Assembly (NCBI GenBank): GCA_003427395.1
Contig: BFEA01000426.1
Location: 115,019-140,456, forward strand
DNA: 25,438 bases
Direction: 5' to 3'
Origin: Chara braunii
Taxonomy: Eukaryota > Streptophyta > Charophyceae > Charales > Characeae
Below are positions 10,592-19,425 of the stretch, one piece after another. Positions within the stretch are counted from its first letter, which is position 1. The number at the start of each line of letters is the position of its first letter. The notes beneath the pieces were generated by a model. It was given only the letters and a program-made list of their open reading frames with translations, was not told where the DNA came from and did no database searches. A program made the position numbers and the translations under genes.

Positions 10592-11516
10592 TTTTTTTTT
10601 TTTTTTTGCAAAAGGCCCATGTGCAAGGCCTCTATCCTGGTGGTGGTAAGAGAACCACCGGGATTGAGGCTTTGCCTGGCGGGCCACTCCATCTATTGGT
10701 GGAGAGCATCACCTGCTGGAAACCGGGTCCAGCGTCCCTTAGATACATCTTTACAACATAGTGCATCATTGAAAGTGACGCCCTTGTGTTGGAAACCAGG
10801 TCCATTGTCCCATATCCAATTTTACTCTTCCACACCTATCCTGCAGCAGGGTCGGGTATTGGAGGGGAACACTGGGGGCCACCAGTGGAGTCACCCTCCA
10901 TCCCCTAACCCCTGCCGTCCACCAACTAACCTCAGGGCGCCAATTGTGTCAGTATGCTGAACATATACTGAGAGGTTTTATGCTGAGAATCGGGCTCAGC
11001 GTCCCAAGAAAAAAAGCGCCCCGTCCCCCAAACATTCCTCTCCATCTATTGGTGGGGAGCGTCACCTGCTGGAAACCGGGTCCAATGTCCCTTAGATAGC
11101 ATATTGACGTACTGTACATCATAAAACGCAATGCCATTGCTGGGAACCGGGTCCAGCGTCCCATCTCAAGTCAATTCAACCAGCCAATTTAACTACCTGC
11201 AACTGTCTGCAAGGCAAAAGCGGTCAGCAAGAAAAGAGACAACTGCTGAACCTTTGTTGAACATGACTCTGAGTATTCTGAATACGGAAGAACAGCAGAA
11301 AACAGCAGGAAACTAGCAGGAAAACAGCAAAAGAACAGCAGGAGTTAGAAAGAGCCAAGGGATTAGAGAAGGAGCAATATCAGAAGCAACAGTAAAAGAC
11401 AGCAGAAAACAGCAGATAGAAGAGAGAGCCAAGGAGGTAGAGAAAAGCAGATAGCGTAGAGTCTGCTGAGTCTGCTGAGTATATACTGAGCATAATATAC
11501 CAACCAGCGTCCCGGC
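10592..11516 (-). mobile_element. LINE copy 1: structured 3' UTR with poly(A)
   Basis: Directly downstream (minus strand) of the LINE coding remnant 11517-12943. Going 5' to 3' on the minus strand, it has a CAG/CTG-rich stretch (11500-11170) and then five single hairpins of the GGGAC-GCTGGA-loop-TCCAGC type at 11139-11162, 11068-11091, 10982-11005, 10788-10811 and 10715-10738. The second hairpin (CTCC...CACCAATAGATGGAG) follows the ones at 11068 and 10715. After that come the long 17-bp hairpin (arms 10628-10644 and 10654-10670; 15 Watson-Crick pairs on the plus strand) and 16 A (10592-10607). The part from about 10960 to 10607 is colinear with 17545-18008 of LINE copy 3. The hairpins at 10982-11162 are extra compared with copy 3. 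Confidence 0.8.
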
Positions 11517-12943
11517 TCATGACGATGGCAGTGCTTCTACCAAGTAACCAAGGACAGCAGGTGGGGGGGGAAGGGGTCTGCGAAGTCCTGGGCTGGTCGT
11601 AGTGGGTTGCCGGGGTCCACGGGGTCCACCTTGGTCTAGTCATAAAAGATCAATTGATAATCTCTTACCATTCCCTCCCGGGGTTCCTCTTGTGGTTCCT
11701 CTTCAGACCGACAAGTCCCTAACCGTTTTACCTCAGCCACCCATCCCTCCCTTTCCCCTCCCAGCCAGTCTTTGCTGAAACAAGAGATAATCCTGTTCAT
11801 GTCCCCCCAGGTATATGACAGATCAAGCTTGTCTTTAGCTGCTTTCCATTGGGTTGCAATTTCATGTTGGACCAATGTTCGTACTTGTTCCACAGTTTCT
11901 CCATCCTCTACCCGCGCCCCCTCTATCTCAAGGATACATCGTTTCCACCATTTGGTCCATAGGATGCTCCGCCTACCCAATTTGAACATATTTTCCACAA
12001 ATGTGTTTCCCCGGACTTTAGGGTAATATCCTAAGAGTATGGCCTTCCAATCCTAAGGCCATGCCGCGCTGGGGACAATATGTCGCCAAATCCTATTCCA
12101 GCTTCTCCATAATAGTACTGACGCAGGACATTGGAGAAAGATGTGCTCAATGGTCTCCGCTCGCCTCATCCCAGGGAAGCCTTTGAGACATTTGTGGCAC
12201 CATGGCAGCGCTTTCCCTTGTTGTTCCAAACGAGTGTGGTCTATCAACCAGTCATTGGTTGGTAGACATTTGTGTTCTATTTGTCATTGGAGGGTCGAGA
12301 TTTTGGCGGGTCTGCAGCTATAGTGAGCAAACCATCGGATGGGTTTAAGCAAGTTGCGATCTATGTTAAGATGGCGATACCATCTGTCTTCCACGCGGTC
12401 CCCCAGTTTGCGTTTAGGTCTGAGCATTCGGTAGGCTGATTTGGTTTTTAGACTAAGTAGTGTCAGTGTATTTGCCTCCCCTTTCCTGACCAGGTTGTCT
12501 TGATTCCATCGCCACTCATCTGGATCTAGGGGGAGGTCCTCGATTGGGATCATTGGGCGGTACACCCTCTGGTGACATCCATCCTCAATGACCCTGATGT
12601 GATACACACCCTTTCGTTCTTTCCATGTGAAGGGTTGTTGATTCCACTGTAATCTATCATCCTTTTGAATGAAGAAGACTTCTATTAACACATGTGTTGG
12701 ACCCGTAAGGTGCACGCGCCTCACCTCCCTCTCAAGGTCGGGTAGCCCCACCCAATCTCCTTCCTTTATGCAGGGGCCTTTTCTGAGGATGGTGTACCAA
12801 TGAAGGGGGAAGCTCTCCATGAGCTCGTTGAATGCCTTCGCAATGAGATGGCAGTACCGCAGCCATGTACGTATCCTCTCTATGCTCTTCCAGCTTCCCG
12901 CCTCCTTATCCCAAAGGTCCCCGACCCTTCGTACACCATGGTT
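11517..12943 (-). pseudogene. LINE copy 1: ORF2 C-terminal remnant (zf-RVT domain)
   Basis: A 5'-truncated retrotransposon ORF on the minus strand, open apart from three in-frame stops. It begins in the region just after the reverse transcriptase (GDLWDKEAGSWKS near 12930-12890). It then passes a DPDEWRW motif (about 12520) and a C-terminal zinc-knuckle region with CHKC...EHIFLQC (about 12210-12130), typical of the zf-RVT family found in LINE ORF2 proteins. It ends in a LINE-specific tail (GDM-RIIS-F--DWLGG-REGWVA, then LRPAQD). Stops lie after STLQ (TGA, near 12285), after AAWP (TAG, near 12058) and after IFYD (TAG, near 11640). Alignment with copies 2 and 3 puts tryptophan (TGG) at the first and third, so both fit a G-to-A change on the coding strand. 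It is a dead copy: the endonuclease and reverse-transcriptase catalytic parts are missing. Confidence 0.85.
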
Positions 12944-13087
12944 TTTTTTTTTTTTTTTTTTTTTTTTCAATCAACAACCCAGGTTAATGCTAGAGATGTT
13001 GATGAGATCAAACACCACTAGCATGCCCGGGGAGGCTCCATCTATTGGTGGGGAGCAACACCTGCTGGAAGTCGGGTCCAGCGTCCC
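12942..13087 (-). mobile_element. Poly(A) element, tail type B
   Basis: On the minus strand: GGGACGCTGGACCCGAC, then TTCCAGC, the second hairpin GCTCC...CACCAATAGATGGAGC, then a tail different from type A (CCTCCCCGGGCATGCTAGTG, ending GTTGTTGATTG) and 26 A (12942-12967). Its poly(A) abuts the truncated 5' end of LINE copy 1 with only a few bases between, in the same orientation. No LINE sequence is found beyond 13087, so this is either an insertion at the end of a truncated LINE or two templates joined during reverse transcription. Confidence 0.75.
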
Positions 13088-13114
13088 TTGACAATTACAG
13101 AATCAATTATGGAA

Positions 13115-13580
13115 TCATATCAGCGCACCACGTGTGGACCCCACAACAAACGTCTACAACAACAAACCAGCCAGCACCCGGCGCTATGTATCCTACTGGG
13201 CAGCTTTGATTGCTATTATTACAGAGGGGATATGCTGCTCCTTGTTATGAAAAGTTAGCTCCCCCCCGGAAACCCTTGCGATCTTGCAATAACTAGGAGG
13301 GGCTTTTCGGAGGGAGAGGTTATAGAGAGTTATAACATTTACTAAGCCAGTTTAACACCTATCCTGTCGGCGTGCCACGTGTCGGATCTAAAACCAAACA
13401 CTACAAACCACCCAACACATGGCACAAATTATTCTGACAGACAACCTCGATCACCCCCTTATTGAGGGAATGAGGCAGTCATCTCTATAGGGTCAAAGAA
13501 CCTTCTCCGAAACCCTCCTCATGTACTAATAAGGAGGAGGGGCATTCGGAGCAGAGGTTTCCAGAAGCAAAAATTACGGT
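13115..13580. repeat. Two diverged ~200-bp direct repeats with hairpins
   Basis: The segments at about 13115-13340 and 13366-13570 share order and motifs (GCACCACGTGTGGA versus GTGCCACGTGTCGGA; GAAACCCT...GAGGGGC-TTCGGAG). Each ends in a hairpin. The second has CTCCGAA, CCCTCCTC, an ATGTACTAATAAG-like loop, GAGGAGGG and TTCGGAG (13505-13551). The first has the diverged counterpart around 13258-13316. Possibly an old non-autonomous element; identity unknown. Confidence 0.5.
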
Positions 13581-13603
13581 CAGCGCCGCACACAGCCAAT
13601 CAA

Positions 13604-13719
13604 CAAATCGTCAAAGGCGGTAACACCTATTTGTACTACTCTATGCTGCCATAGCAAATTACAAATCATCATAGGCGGTAACACCTATCTGTACTACTCT
13701 ATGCTGCCATAGCAAATTG
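13604..13719. repeat. 58-bp tandem duplication
   Basis: The unit starting CAAATCGTCAAAGGCGGTAA (13604-13661) is followed by a second nearly identical unit (13662-13719), with about four differences. Each holds CTATGCTGCCATAGCAAAT. Confidence 0.9.
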
Positions 13720-14299
13720 TTATTCCTTACAAGTTCGCCCGCTCCACCTCGATCATCGCCCGAAACAAGCTTGCAATTCAGTGAACAGAGTCACCCACCT
13801 TCCCCCGCACTTCTCGAACTTCATGTGCGTTTAAACGAAGGGGTAAAGGGCATCACCTATCCTACCCCTTCCTGCCGCCAACCCTTCCTCCACCACACCG
13901 CTCCCTTCCCCTGTTCATCGATGGTCTCAATCGCCCGTCCCTCACGTCCCCGCCCCCGATCGCGCCCCACAGCACACGAAAGCAAGACGGCATAGGAAGA
14001 GCGGGAAGAGAAAAGCAACCGGATCGCTGCGTTACCAGTGCCCTCCCCTTGTTTGATCTCATCACAGGTTTCATGTTTGCATATTATGTAATTAACGTTG
14101 TTACACCATGTTTCACCCAACCTTTCCACGGGGCATTCGAGTTGTTCCGCACACGCCCCCCTAGCTTGGTTTTGGTTATCCAACTTTGTCGTTCTCCCTC
14201 TACCTATGGTAGAAACTGTAACATTAACTACCCATCCTTGATTGTGCAGTCATTCATCGCCCTACGCCTCCCGGTACTTAGTCTGCTCAGCTGGCTCAG
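13720..14299. other. Unassigned
   Basis: Open frames on both strands, but none with a recognisable domain or supporting context. Confidence 0.3.
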
Positions 14300-14516
14300 A
14301 GGGGAATACTAGGGAACGGGACAGAGAACCCAGCAGATTGAGGGAGGACGGGGATTGGGGACAGGAGGTTGAATGGGAGTAGGTAGGTGGAGGGGGAGTG
14401 AATGGTGGGGGGCCCAGAGGTATAGGGGGGGGAGGATGGGGGGACACAGGGGGCGGGTCGTTGTGCAGGGGGGTTCGTGTTTGATCAGGCGATGGGGGAG
14501 GTTGGGTTGACTGCGT
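14300..14516 (+). repeat. G-rich tract, G-quadruplex-prone
   Basis: The plus strand is packed with runs of three to eight G (for example GGTGGGGGGCCC and ATGGGGGGACACAGGGGGCG). It lies just past the 3' end of LINE copy 2 (minus strand), so it would be C-rich in that transcript. Confidence 0.55.
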
Positions 14517-16920
14517 TTATACCCCGGTGTGAGGGGGGCGGGAGGAGGGGACTCGGTCGGTTAGTTCATTCGGGAATTGGGTTCCTGATCCGACATTGAG
14601 GCTCACCATGGACATAGCGCCTATTGTTCGAGAAGACGGGCACAGGGAAGCATTCGGGCTGGCGTTAGGACCACTGGTCATCTTGCATTGCCCAATTTTT
14701 CCAACTAAGCTTCCCATTTTCGTGTATTTCGGCCATCTTACAATTGGGGTCAAGCCAGATTTCTTGGAAAACAGCTATAGCCTTTCTCCTGCACTCCCCG
14801 TCCTAGGACGCTGCCAGCACCTTGGCGAGCTTCTTGCTAGCTTTGTTGAGGTTTGCTCGTATGACTTCCAGTAAATGTGCCTTGGCTTGGTGAAAGCCAA
14901 AGGCGGCGTCTTGTCGCTCTGAAGAGCACCAGATCCTCCAGATTACCATAAGGACTGTCAATCTCATGTGGCCAAAAAGGTTGCGTTGGAAGGGTGTCCA
15001 AGCAACTGGCATATTTCAACGTTTCCCCATTAGAATTAGAGCAATGTCCCAGTGGAATGCAGAGCCTGTAAGTGTGTGCCACATCGTGTCCCACCATTGC
15101 CACACTCGAGTCGCCATTGGGCACGCTAGTAAACAGTGTTCGAGGTCCGTCCTTTTTGGCTGTGTATTCGGACTGTAGTGAGCACATATTGGGGAGAGGA
15201 TCCCGGCCTGCTCCAGGTTGGATCTTGTTGTGATCCAATCTGGGGTTGGGAGGCAACGGTGGGTTATTTGCCATTGAAGGGCTTGATGGGAGGTAGGCAT
15301 GATGTGAGCGTGTGTGGCCCATGGGATGTGACGGAAGCCTTCTTCTTGTATCGGAGAGTCCCTTTTCCATCTATTATGGACTACTTTGGTGGATGAGTGG
15401 AAGGCGTGTGCCCGCTTATAACCTTCTTTAACCGAGTATTGCCATACTGGCACGGGGTTGGTGCCTTTCCATTCCCACTCATCCGGGTCAAAAGGTAGCC
15501 CCCGAACCGAGGTGGACATTTCGTACGCATAATAACCTGCATCCTTGGATCCCACTACTTTAATTCTCGTCGGCTCGTTTTCTTATAATGTGCGGTCCAG
15601 GTCACATTAAGAGAGGCCCATCTTGCCCCCGATACGTCCGGTTCATAGACCTGCATCTGTACTCTTCCTTGGGTTATTTGTGATACCCTGAAGATAAGCA
15701 TGGGGATGTCATTTGGGGTAGCCTGTATAACCCAATCAAGGGGACGCAGCGACAGGCCGTCCTGTAGTGTAGGCACCCATTGGGGCGGGATCGCCATCTG
15801 CAGTTTCTGCAGGTTGGCTTGGATACTTTTGATCTATTTCAATTGAGGCCGCAGCTGGTGAACCGTCTTCCAAGTACCCGCCTGGCTGTCCCATAGGTCA
15901 CCGAGGGTGTATATTCCATTTCTCACCCACGTTAACTAGTGGGAGTTTGCAGCGAGGGAGAATGGTTGTCCGTCATTGTCGCAGACTAGCGGGTTTCAGA
16001 ACAGAGGCTGTCGCCATAGGTCTTGCCATCTCAGCTGGGGGAGCTTCCTGGTTGGAACCATCTGTCGCCATAGACGCAGCATTGAGATCGAAAGGAGGTT
16101 ATTTTATAGATCCCATCGTACTCTGTTACGGGGTGAGACATGTCTGTTACGACGTGGGGGTTTCGGCAGCGACCAGGCAGTGTTTGTCAGCCACATAAGG
16201 GGATGGACTGGGAAGCGGAATGGGATAGGGGGGCCAGGTATGACAGTTATATGTACGCCAATTGTTGCCATGGAACATCATTGGCCAGCAAGAGGCGAAT
16301 AATCACTTTAAATATTAATGCTCTGCCCCGGGTCCAAGATCCCCAGCCCCCCTTAAGCGACCGACCTCGCTGAGCCTTTTTGGTAGGGGAGACGATGCCC
16401 CGGGTCCAAGATCCCCAGCCCCGGGTCCAAGATCCCCAGCCCCCCTTAAGCGACCGACCTCGCTGAGCCTTTTTGGTAGGGGAGACGATGCTGAACCTGG
16501 TGAGGCGTGACATATTTTCATGCGACTCTTTTGACGCAATGTGTAAGCTCATGGTCATTTCTCCATAAGTAAGCGGCTAGTGCTGCGCGAAGGTTCGCTA
16601 TTTGCTTTTCTGGGATCTCCCAGAAGGCTGACTTGTACCAGATGGTGGCGAGGACTGCATTATTTATTGTGAGTGCCCTGCCTATGAGCGATGTGTGCAG
16701 GCCGTCCCATTTGGCTAGTCTTTGCAGGGCGGTCTGAACCAAGGCCTGGCCATGATCGTGTGGGGGACCCAGCGCTGTCAGGCGAATACCCAAGATTCTG
16801 ATTGCGTCCTCGGGGGGTTTCAAGGTGACCGGCGGATCTTGGGGGGAAGGGGTTTCGTGTGGGGAAAGCCACCAACCCTCCTCTGTCTACGCCGAATTGC
16901 TGATGTCCAAACAAACAAAC
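14517..16920 (-). pseudogene. LINE copy 2: late reverse transcriptase to C-terminus
   Basis: The minus strand encodes, in pieces, the end of a LINE reverse-transcriptase domain (16823-16518). Motifs there are ILGIRLT, then LAKWDGLHTSLIGRALTINN and AAYLWRN. A decayed stretch with GGLGILDP (about 16490-16320) and GIYTLGDLWDSQAGTWK (about 15920) follows, then DVSGARWASLNVTW (about 15640). A frameshift lies near 15560. Next come LPFDPDEWEW (about 15490) and a zf-RVT-like end (15400-15020) with LEHCLLACP. The tail runs through 14803 and fragments to about 14640. The second cysteine of the zinc knuckle reads as tyrosine (TAC where TGC is expected). Several stops and the frameshift make it non-functional. 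It lines up with copy 1 across GDLWD...AG-WK and LP-DPDEW-W but belongs to a different subfamily. The 5' end is lost near 16920, next to a tail-B element. Confidence 0.8.
16322..16490. repeat. Tandem duplication inside LINE copy 2
   Basis: A ~75-bp unit (CCCCGGGTCCAAGATCCCCA, then CCCCTTAAGCGACCGACCTC, ending GGGGAGACGATG) occurs twice without visible change, with an extra copy of its first ~21 bases between. Because the copies are identical while the host LINE is decayed, the duplication is recent or an assembly error. Confidence 0.85.
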
Positions 16921-16937
16921 AATCAATCACATGTGCA

Positions 16938-17027
16938 GGGATGCTGGACCCTCTTTCCAGCAGGTGTTGCTCCCCACCAATAGATGAAGCCTCCCCGGGA
17001 GTGCTAGTGGTGTCTGCTCTTACCAGC

Positions 17028-17030
<3 letters not shown>
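16938..17030 (+). mobile_element. Element with tail type B, plus strand, interrupted
   Basis: GGGATGCTGGACCCTC, TTTCCAGC, GGTGTTGCTCCCCACCAATA, then CCTCCCCGGGAGTGCTAGTG. This matches the tail-B copy at 12942-13087 but stops at TTACCAGCAC, where the poly(T) of an opposite-strand element begins. It has no poly(A) of its own. Confidence 0.7.
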
Positions 17031-17072
<42 letters not shown>

Positions 17073-17124
17073 CTCCATCTATTGGTGGGGAGCTGCACCT
17101 GCTGGAAAACGGGTCCAGCGTCCC
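17031..17124 (-). mobile_element. Short poly(A) element, tail type C
   Basis: On the minus strand: GGGACGCTGGACCCG, TTTTCCAGC, GGTGCAGCTCCCCACCAATA, GATGGAGCTTTAA, then 38 A (17031-17068). There is essentially nothing between the second hairpin and the poly(A), the shortest tail in the window. It seems to have inserted into the 3' part of the plus-strand tail-B element. Confidence 0.75.
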
Positions 17125-17170
17125 TCATATACATTAAGGAATAAAAGTTGACTTTTTTCCCCCAGCTAAT

Positions 17171-17452
17171 GAAGGGATCACGGCACAATGGCAGAGAGTT
17201 AAGGAAAATCTGAGTCAGGTGCACAGCAGGGGTGACATTAAAAACATTATCTCCTGGTTCTGTGAAGGTTGGCTAGGGGGGAAGAGGGAGGGCTGGGTCG
17301 CGAGGGTGAGTTGGACAGGAGACAGGTTGGACCAGCAGAACGAAGGACATGGAGAGGGACAAGAGGAAGACGTGGAAAGAGACTATCAGCTTCACTTTAA
17401 GGATTGGACAAGGGTGGATCCCAGAGAGCAGTTGAGACCCGCACAGGATTAG
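17171..17452 (+). pseudogene. LINE copy 3: C-terminal end of ORF2
   Basis: A plus-strand open frame whose 94 codons align with the end of LINE copy 1: GITAQW, GDIKNIISWFCEGWLGG-REGWVA, RDYQL-F-DWT-VDP and LRPAQD before a TAG stop at 17450-17452. It keeps tryptophan where copy 1 has a stop (DWTRVDP against D-stop-TKVDP), so the stop in copy 1 is a mutation. It is 5'-truncated just before 17171, so it can carry no catalytic domain. The structured 3' UTR and poly(A) follow on the same strand. Confidence 0.85.
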
Positions 17453-18008
17453 CATGTTTTCAGCTGATCTCAGTGCAGCTCAGTGTAGTTCATTCCAGCC
17501 TTTCTGTTGTTTCAGCCTTTTTTCAACATACCCTACTGCAGAGTGCAAAGACACAATAGGCGCCATGAGGATAGTAGGTGGATGGCAGAGGCTAGGGGAT
17601 GGGAGGAGACTCCACCGGTGGCCCCCGGTGTTCCCCCCCCAACAACCGATCCTGCTGCAGGATAGGTATGGAAAAATAGATTGGATATGGGACGCTGGAC
17701 CCGGTTTCCAGCAAAATGGCGCCACTTTCAAGATGAGTTGTGTTGTAAAGATGTATTTTGGGACGCTGGACCCGGTTTCCAGNGGACGCTGGACCCGGTT
17801 TCCAGCAAAATGGCGCCACTTTCAAGATGAGTTGTGTTGTAAAGATGTATTTTGGGACGCTGGACCCGGTTTCCAGCAGGTGTTGCTCCCCACCAATAGC
17901 TGGAGCGGCCCGCCAGGCAAAGCCTCAATCCCAGTGGTTTTCTTACCACCACCAGGATAGAGGCCTTGCACAAGGGCCTTTAATTTATTAAAAAAAAAAA
18001 AAAAAAAA
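17453..18008 (+). mobile_element. LINE copy 3: 3' UTR with repeated hairpins and poly(A)
   Basis: It follows the LINE stop codon. Positions 17545-17688 align with the minus strand at 10955-10815 (GACACAATAGGCGCC, ACTCCAC-GGTGGCCCCCGGTG, CTGCTGCAGGATAGGT). Hairpin units GGGACGCTGGACCCGG then TTTCCAGC lie at 17689-17712, 17760-17782, 17784-17806 and 17854-17877. The last is followed by the CACCAATAGCTGGAGC hairpin, the tail-A long hairpin (about 17906-17957) and A-rich sequence to 18008. The unit between the second and fourth hairpins is doubled around an N at 17783 and is probably an assembly artefact, so the true copy likely has three hairpins. Confidence 0.8.
17783..17783. other. Assembly gap flanked by duplicated sequence
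   Basis: The ~93 bases before the N (from 17690) repeat after it (from 17784) without visible difference, as expected when two overlapping contig ends are joined without merging. Confidence 0.75.
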
Positions 18009-18116
18009 GGGATCAAAACCTCTTCACCCTTTTGTGGGCGCCAGATCATAATTCTGCCTACTAGTTTGTATCTCCCTTTCCACAAGTGGGGAACTTGAAA
18101 ATTTTATAATGAATCC

Positions 18117-18566
18117 AGCCGCCTAGCTAGTTGGTTAGGCATGCAAGTGGCATTCAGGAGGTTGTGGGTTCAAGCCCCATGGCCGCCTGCGGCGCACTTA
18201 GTGCCAACAGACTGTGATAGTCCTCTGGATACCTCTGATCGGTATTAGCGGGGTCTATGACCAACACGGGTGTGAGTGTGAGCGCGAGTGGGTTGTGTGT
18301 GGTGTGTGGGAGAGTGTTGGCCATATCCTCTGCTGCTACTCGATGAGGGGTGGGGGACAATGAAAAAGGGAGGCGCAGCTACTGGCAAAATGCTCAGTCT
18401 TTGCGTTAGCCATACCCCCACCGGCGGCCCCACCCCATCTCTGACTACCGCTGTTGGGGCGGGGGGCAACATGAATTACCTAGTTTGCGAGGCCCTATGC
18501 TTGCAGGGGTCCCCTCTATATAGTCTTAGGAGTAGTGGTAGGAAGGTAGTGAAAGGCAAAAAAAGA
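18117..18566 (+). mobile_element. tRNA-like SINE
   Basis: The head resembles a tRNA gene. A box-A-like TAGCTAGTTGGTTAGGC (about 18125) is followed about 30 bases later by a box-B-like GGGTTCAAGCCCC, whose arm GTGGG-TTCAAGC-CCCAT forms five pairs. The acceptor stem does not pair, so it is not a working tRNA. The body runs to an A-rich end near 18560. No second copy was recognised in the window. The end is approximate. Confidence 0.6.
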
Positions 18567-18659
18567 ATTTGAGAGAAGAAAATGAAAGAAAGGAAAAAAA
18601 ATTGATAATGAAGACCAGTAAAAAAACAAAACTAAATTTATTCATCCCCAAAACCATAG

Positions 18660-18945
18660 GTTTGGAACCATGCTTAAAAACAAAAAAAGAGCAGAGATGA
18701 GAGGAGAAGATAAAAAAGGAAATGGAGGAGGAGAAGAGAAGAAAAGAGAAAAGAGGAGAAGAAAAGAGAAAAGAGACAAGACGGGAGTAGGAGAGCAGAG
18801 GGGAAGAGAGACAGGGGAAAAGAGACGAGGGGAAATGAAAGAAGAAAAGGAGGGAAAAGAAGAGAGGAAAAGACAAAAGAGAGGAGAAGAGAACAAGAGG
18901 GGAGAAGAGAGGGGAAGAGAGGGGAAGAGAGCACATGCATGTATA
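18660..18945 (+). repeat. Purine (GA)-rich tract
   Basis: Almost only G and A for about 250 bases (GAGGAGAAGAGAAGAAAAGA-like). Long frames across it are low complexity. The end (AAGAGAGGAGAAGAGAACAAG...GGGAAGAGAGCACA) matches 20970-21030. Confidence 0.8.
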
Positions 18946-18977
18946 GTTAGAATTCATAGAAATCTCTTCAAAGATTA

Positions 18978-19020
18978 CTTTGGCAAGAAACAAACATCCA
19001 TATCTTTTATATTTCCTATA
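18978..19020 (+). repeat. ~42-bp direct repeat, left copy
   Basis: GGCAAGAAACAAACATCCAT followed by ATCTTTTATATTTCCTATA. It recurs with about four changes at 19287-19327, on the other side of a tail-D element. It could be an unusually long target-site duplication or an older repeat. Confidence 0.55.
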
Positions 19021-19149
19021 GACAGTTACTAGTCACATCATGACTCACATGTATAAGATAATACATATAGATATCTATTTATTATAAAGTATATTGTATA
19101 GATATTTATTTATCTATATAATTAATATAGAAGTAATACTTCCAGTTTA

Positions 19150-19278
19150 TTTTAATAAAAGACTCATTTGGCCCTAACAGGGAGGGTGATACGAGCATCC
19201 CCCCCTACCATTCCCCGTTCAGGTCGCTCCATCTATTGGTGGAGAGCTGCACCCGCTGGAAAACGGGTCCAGCGTCCC
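19150..19278 (-). mobile_element. Two-hairpin element, tail type D (copy 1)
   Basis: On the minus strand: GGGACGCTGGACCCG, TTTTCCAGC, GCTCTCCACCAATAGATGG, then a tail with CGACCTGAACGGGG, ATGCTCGTATCACCCTCCCT and GAGTCTTTTATTAAAATAAA. No long poly(A). The second stem keeps pairing through a T-G wobble (GCTCT/GGAGC). A close relative lies at 20035-20160. Confidence 0.7.
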
Positions 19279-19324
19279 TCTTTGTACTTAGCAAGAAACA
19301 AATATCCGTATCTTTTATATTTCC

Positions 19325-19425
19325 TATATATATCGTCAAATAGAACTGCCCGGTAAACCGTAGGCAGAGAGGGAGAAGAGGACAACAAACGAGGGGCTGT
19401 GACAAACTGTTTCATCGGAGTTTCA
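19325..19425 (-). repeat. Inverted repeat, left arm (overlaps hammerhead)
   Basis: Reverse complement of 19924-20029 at about 93% identity by eye. Starts ATATATATCGTCA, then GAACTGCCCGGTAAA, then CGAGGGGCTGTGACAAACTG, and ends with AGTTTCA in loop II of the hammerhead. The outer edges of both arms lie in TA-rich DNA. Confidence 0.85.

Noticed and set aside
18526-18993. Minus-strand frame of 155 codons rich in Ser/Leu/Phe
   Set aside because: It is the reading of the GA-rich tract; composition alone explains it.
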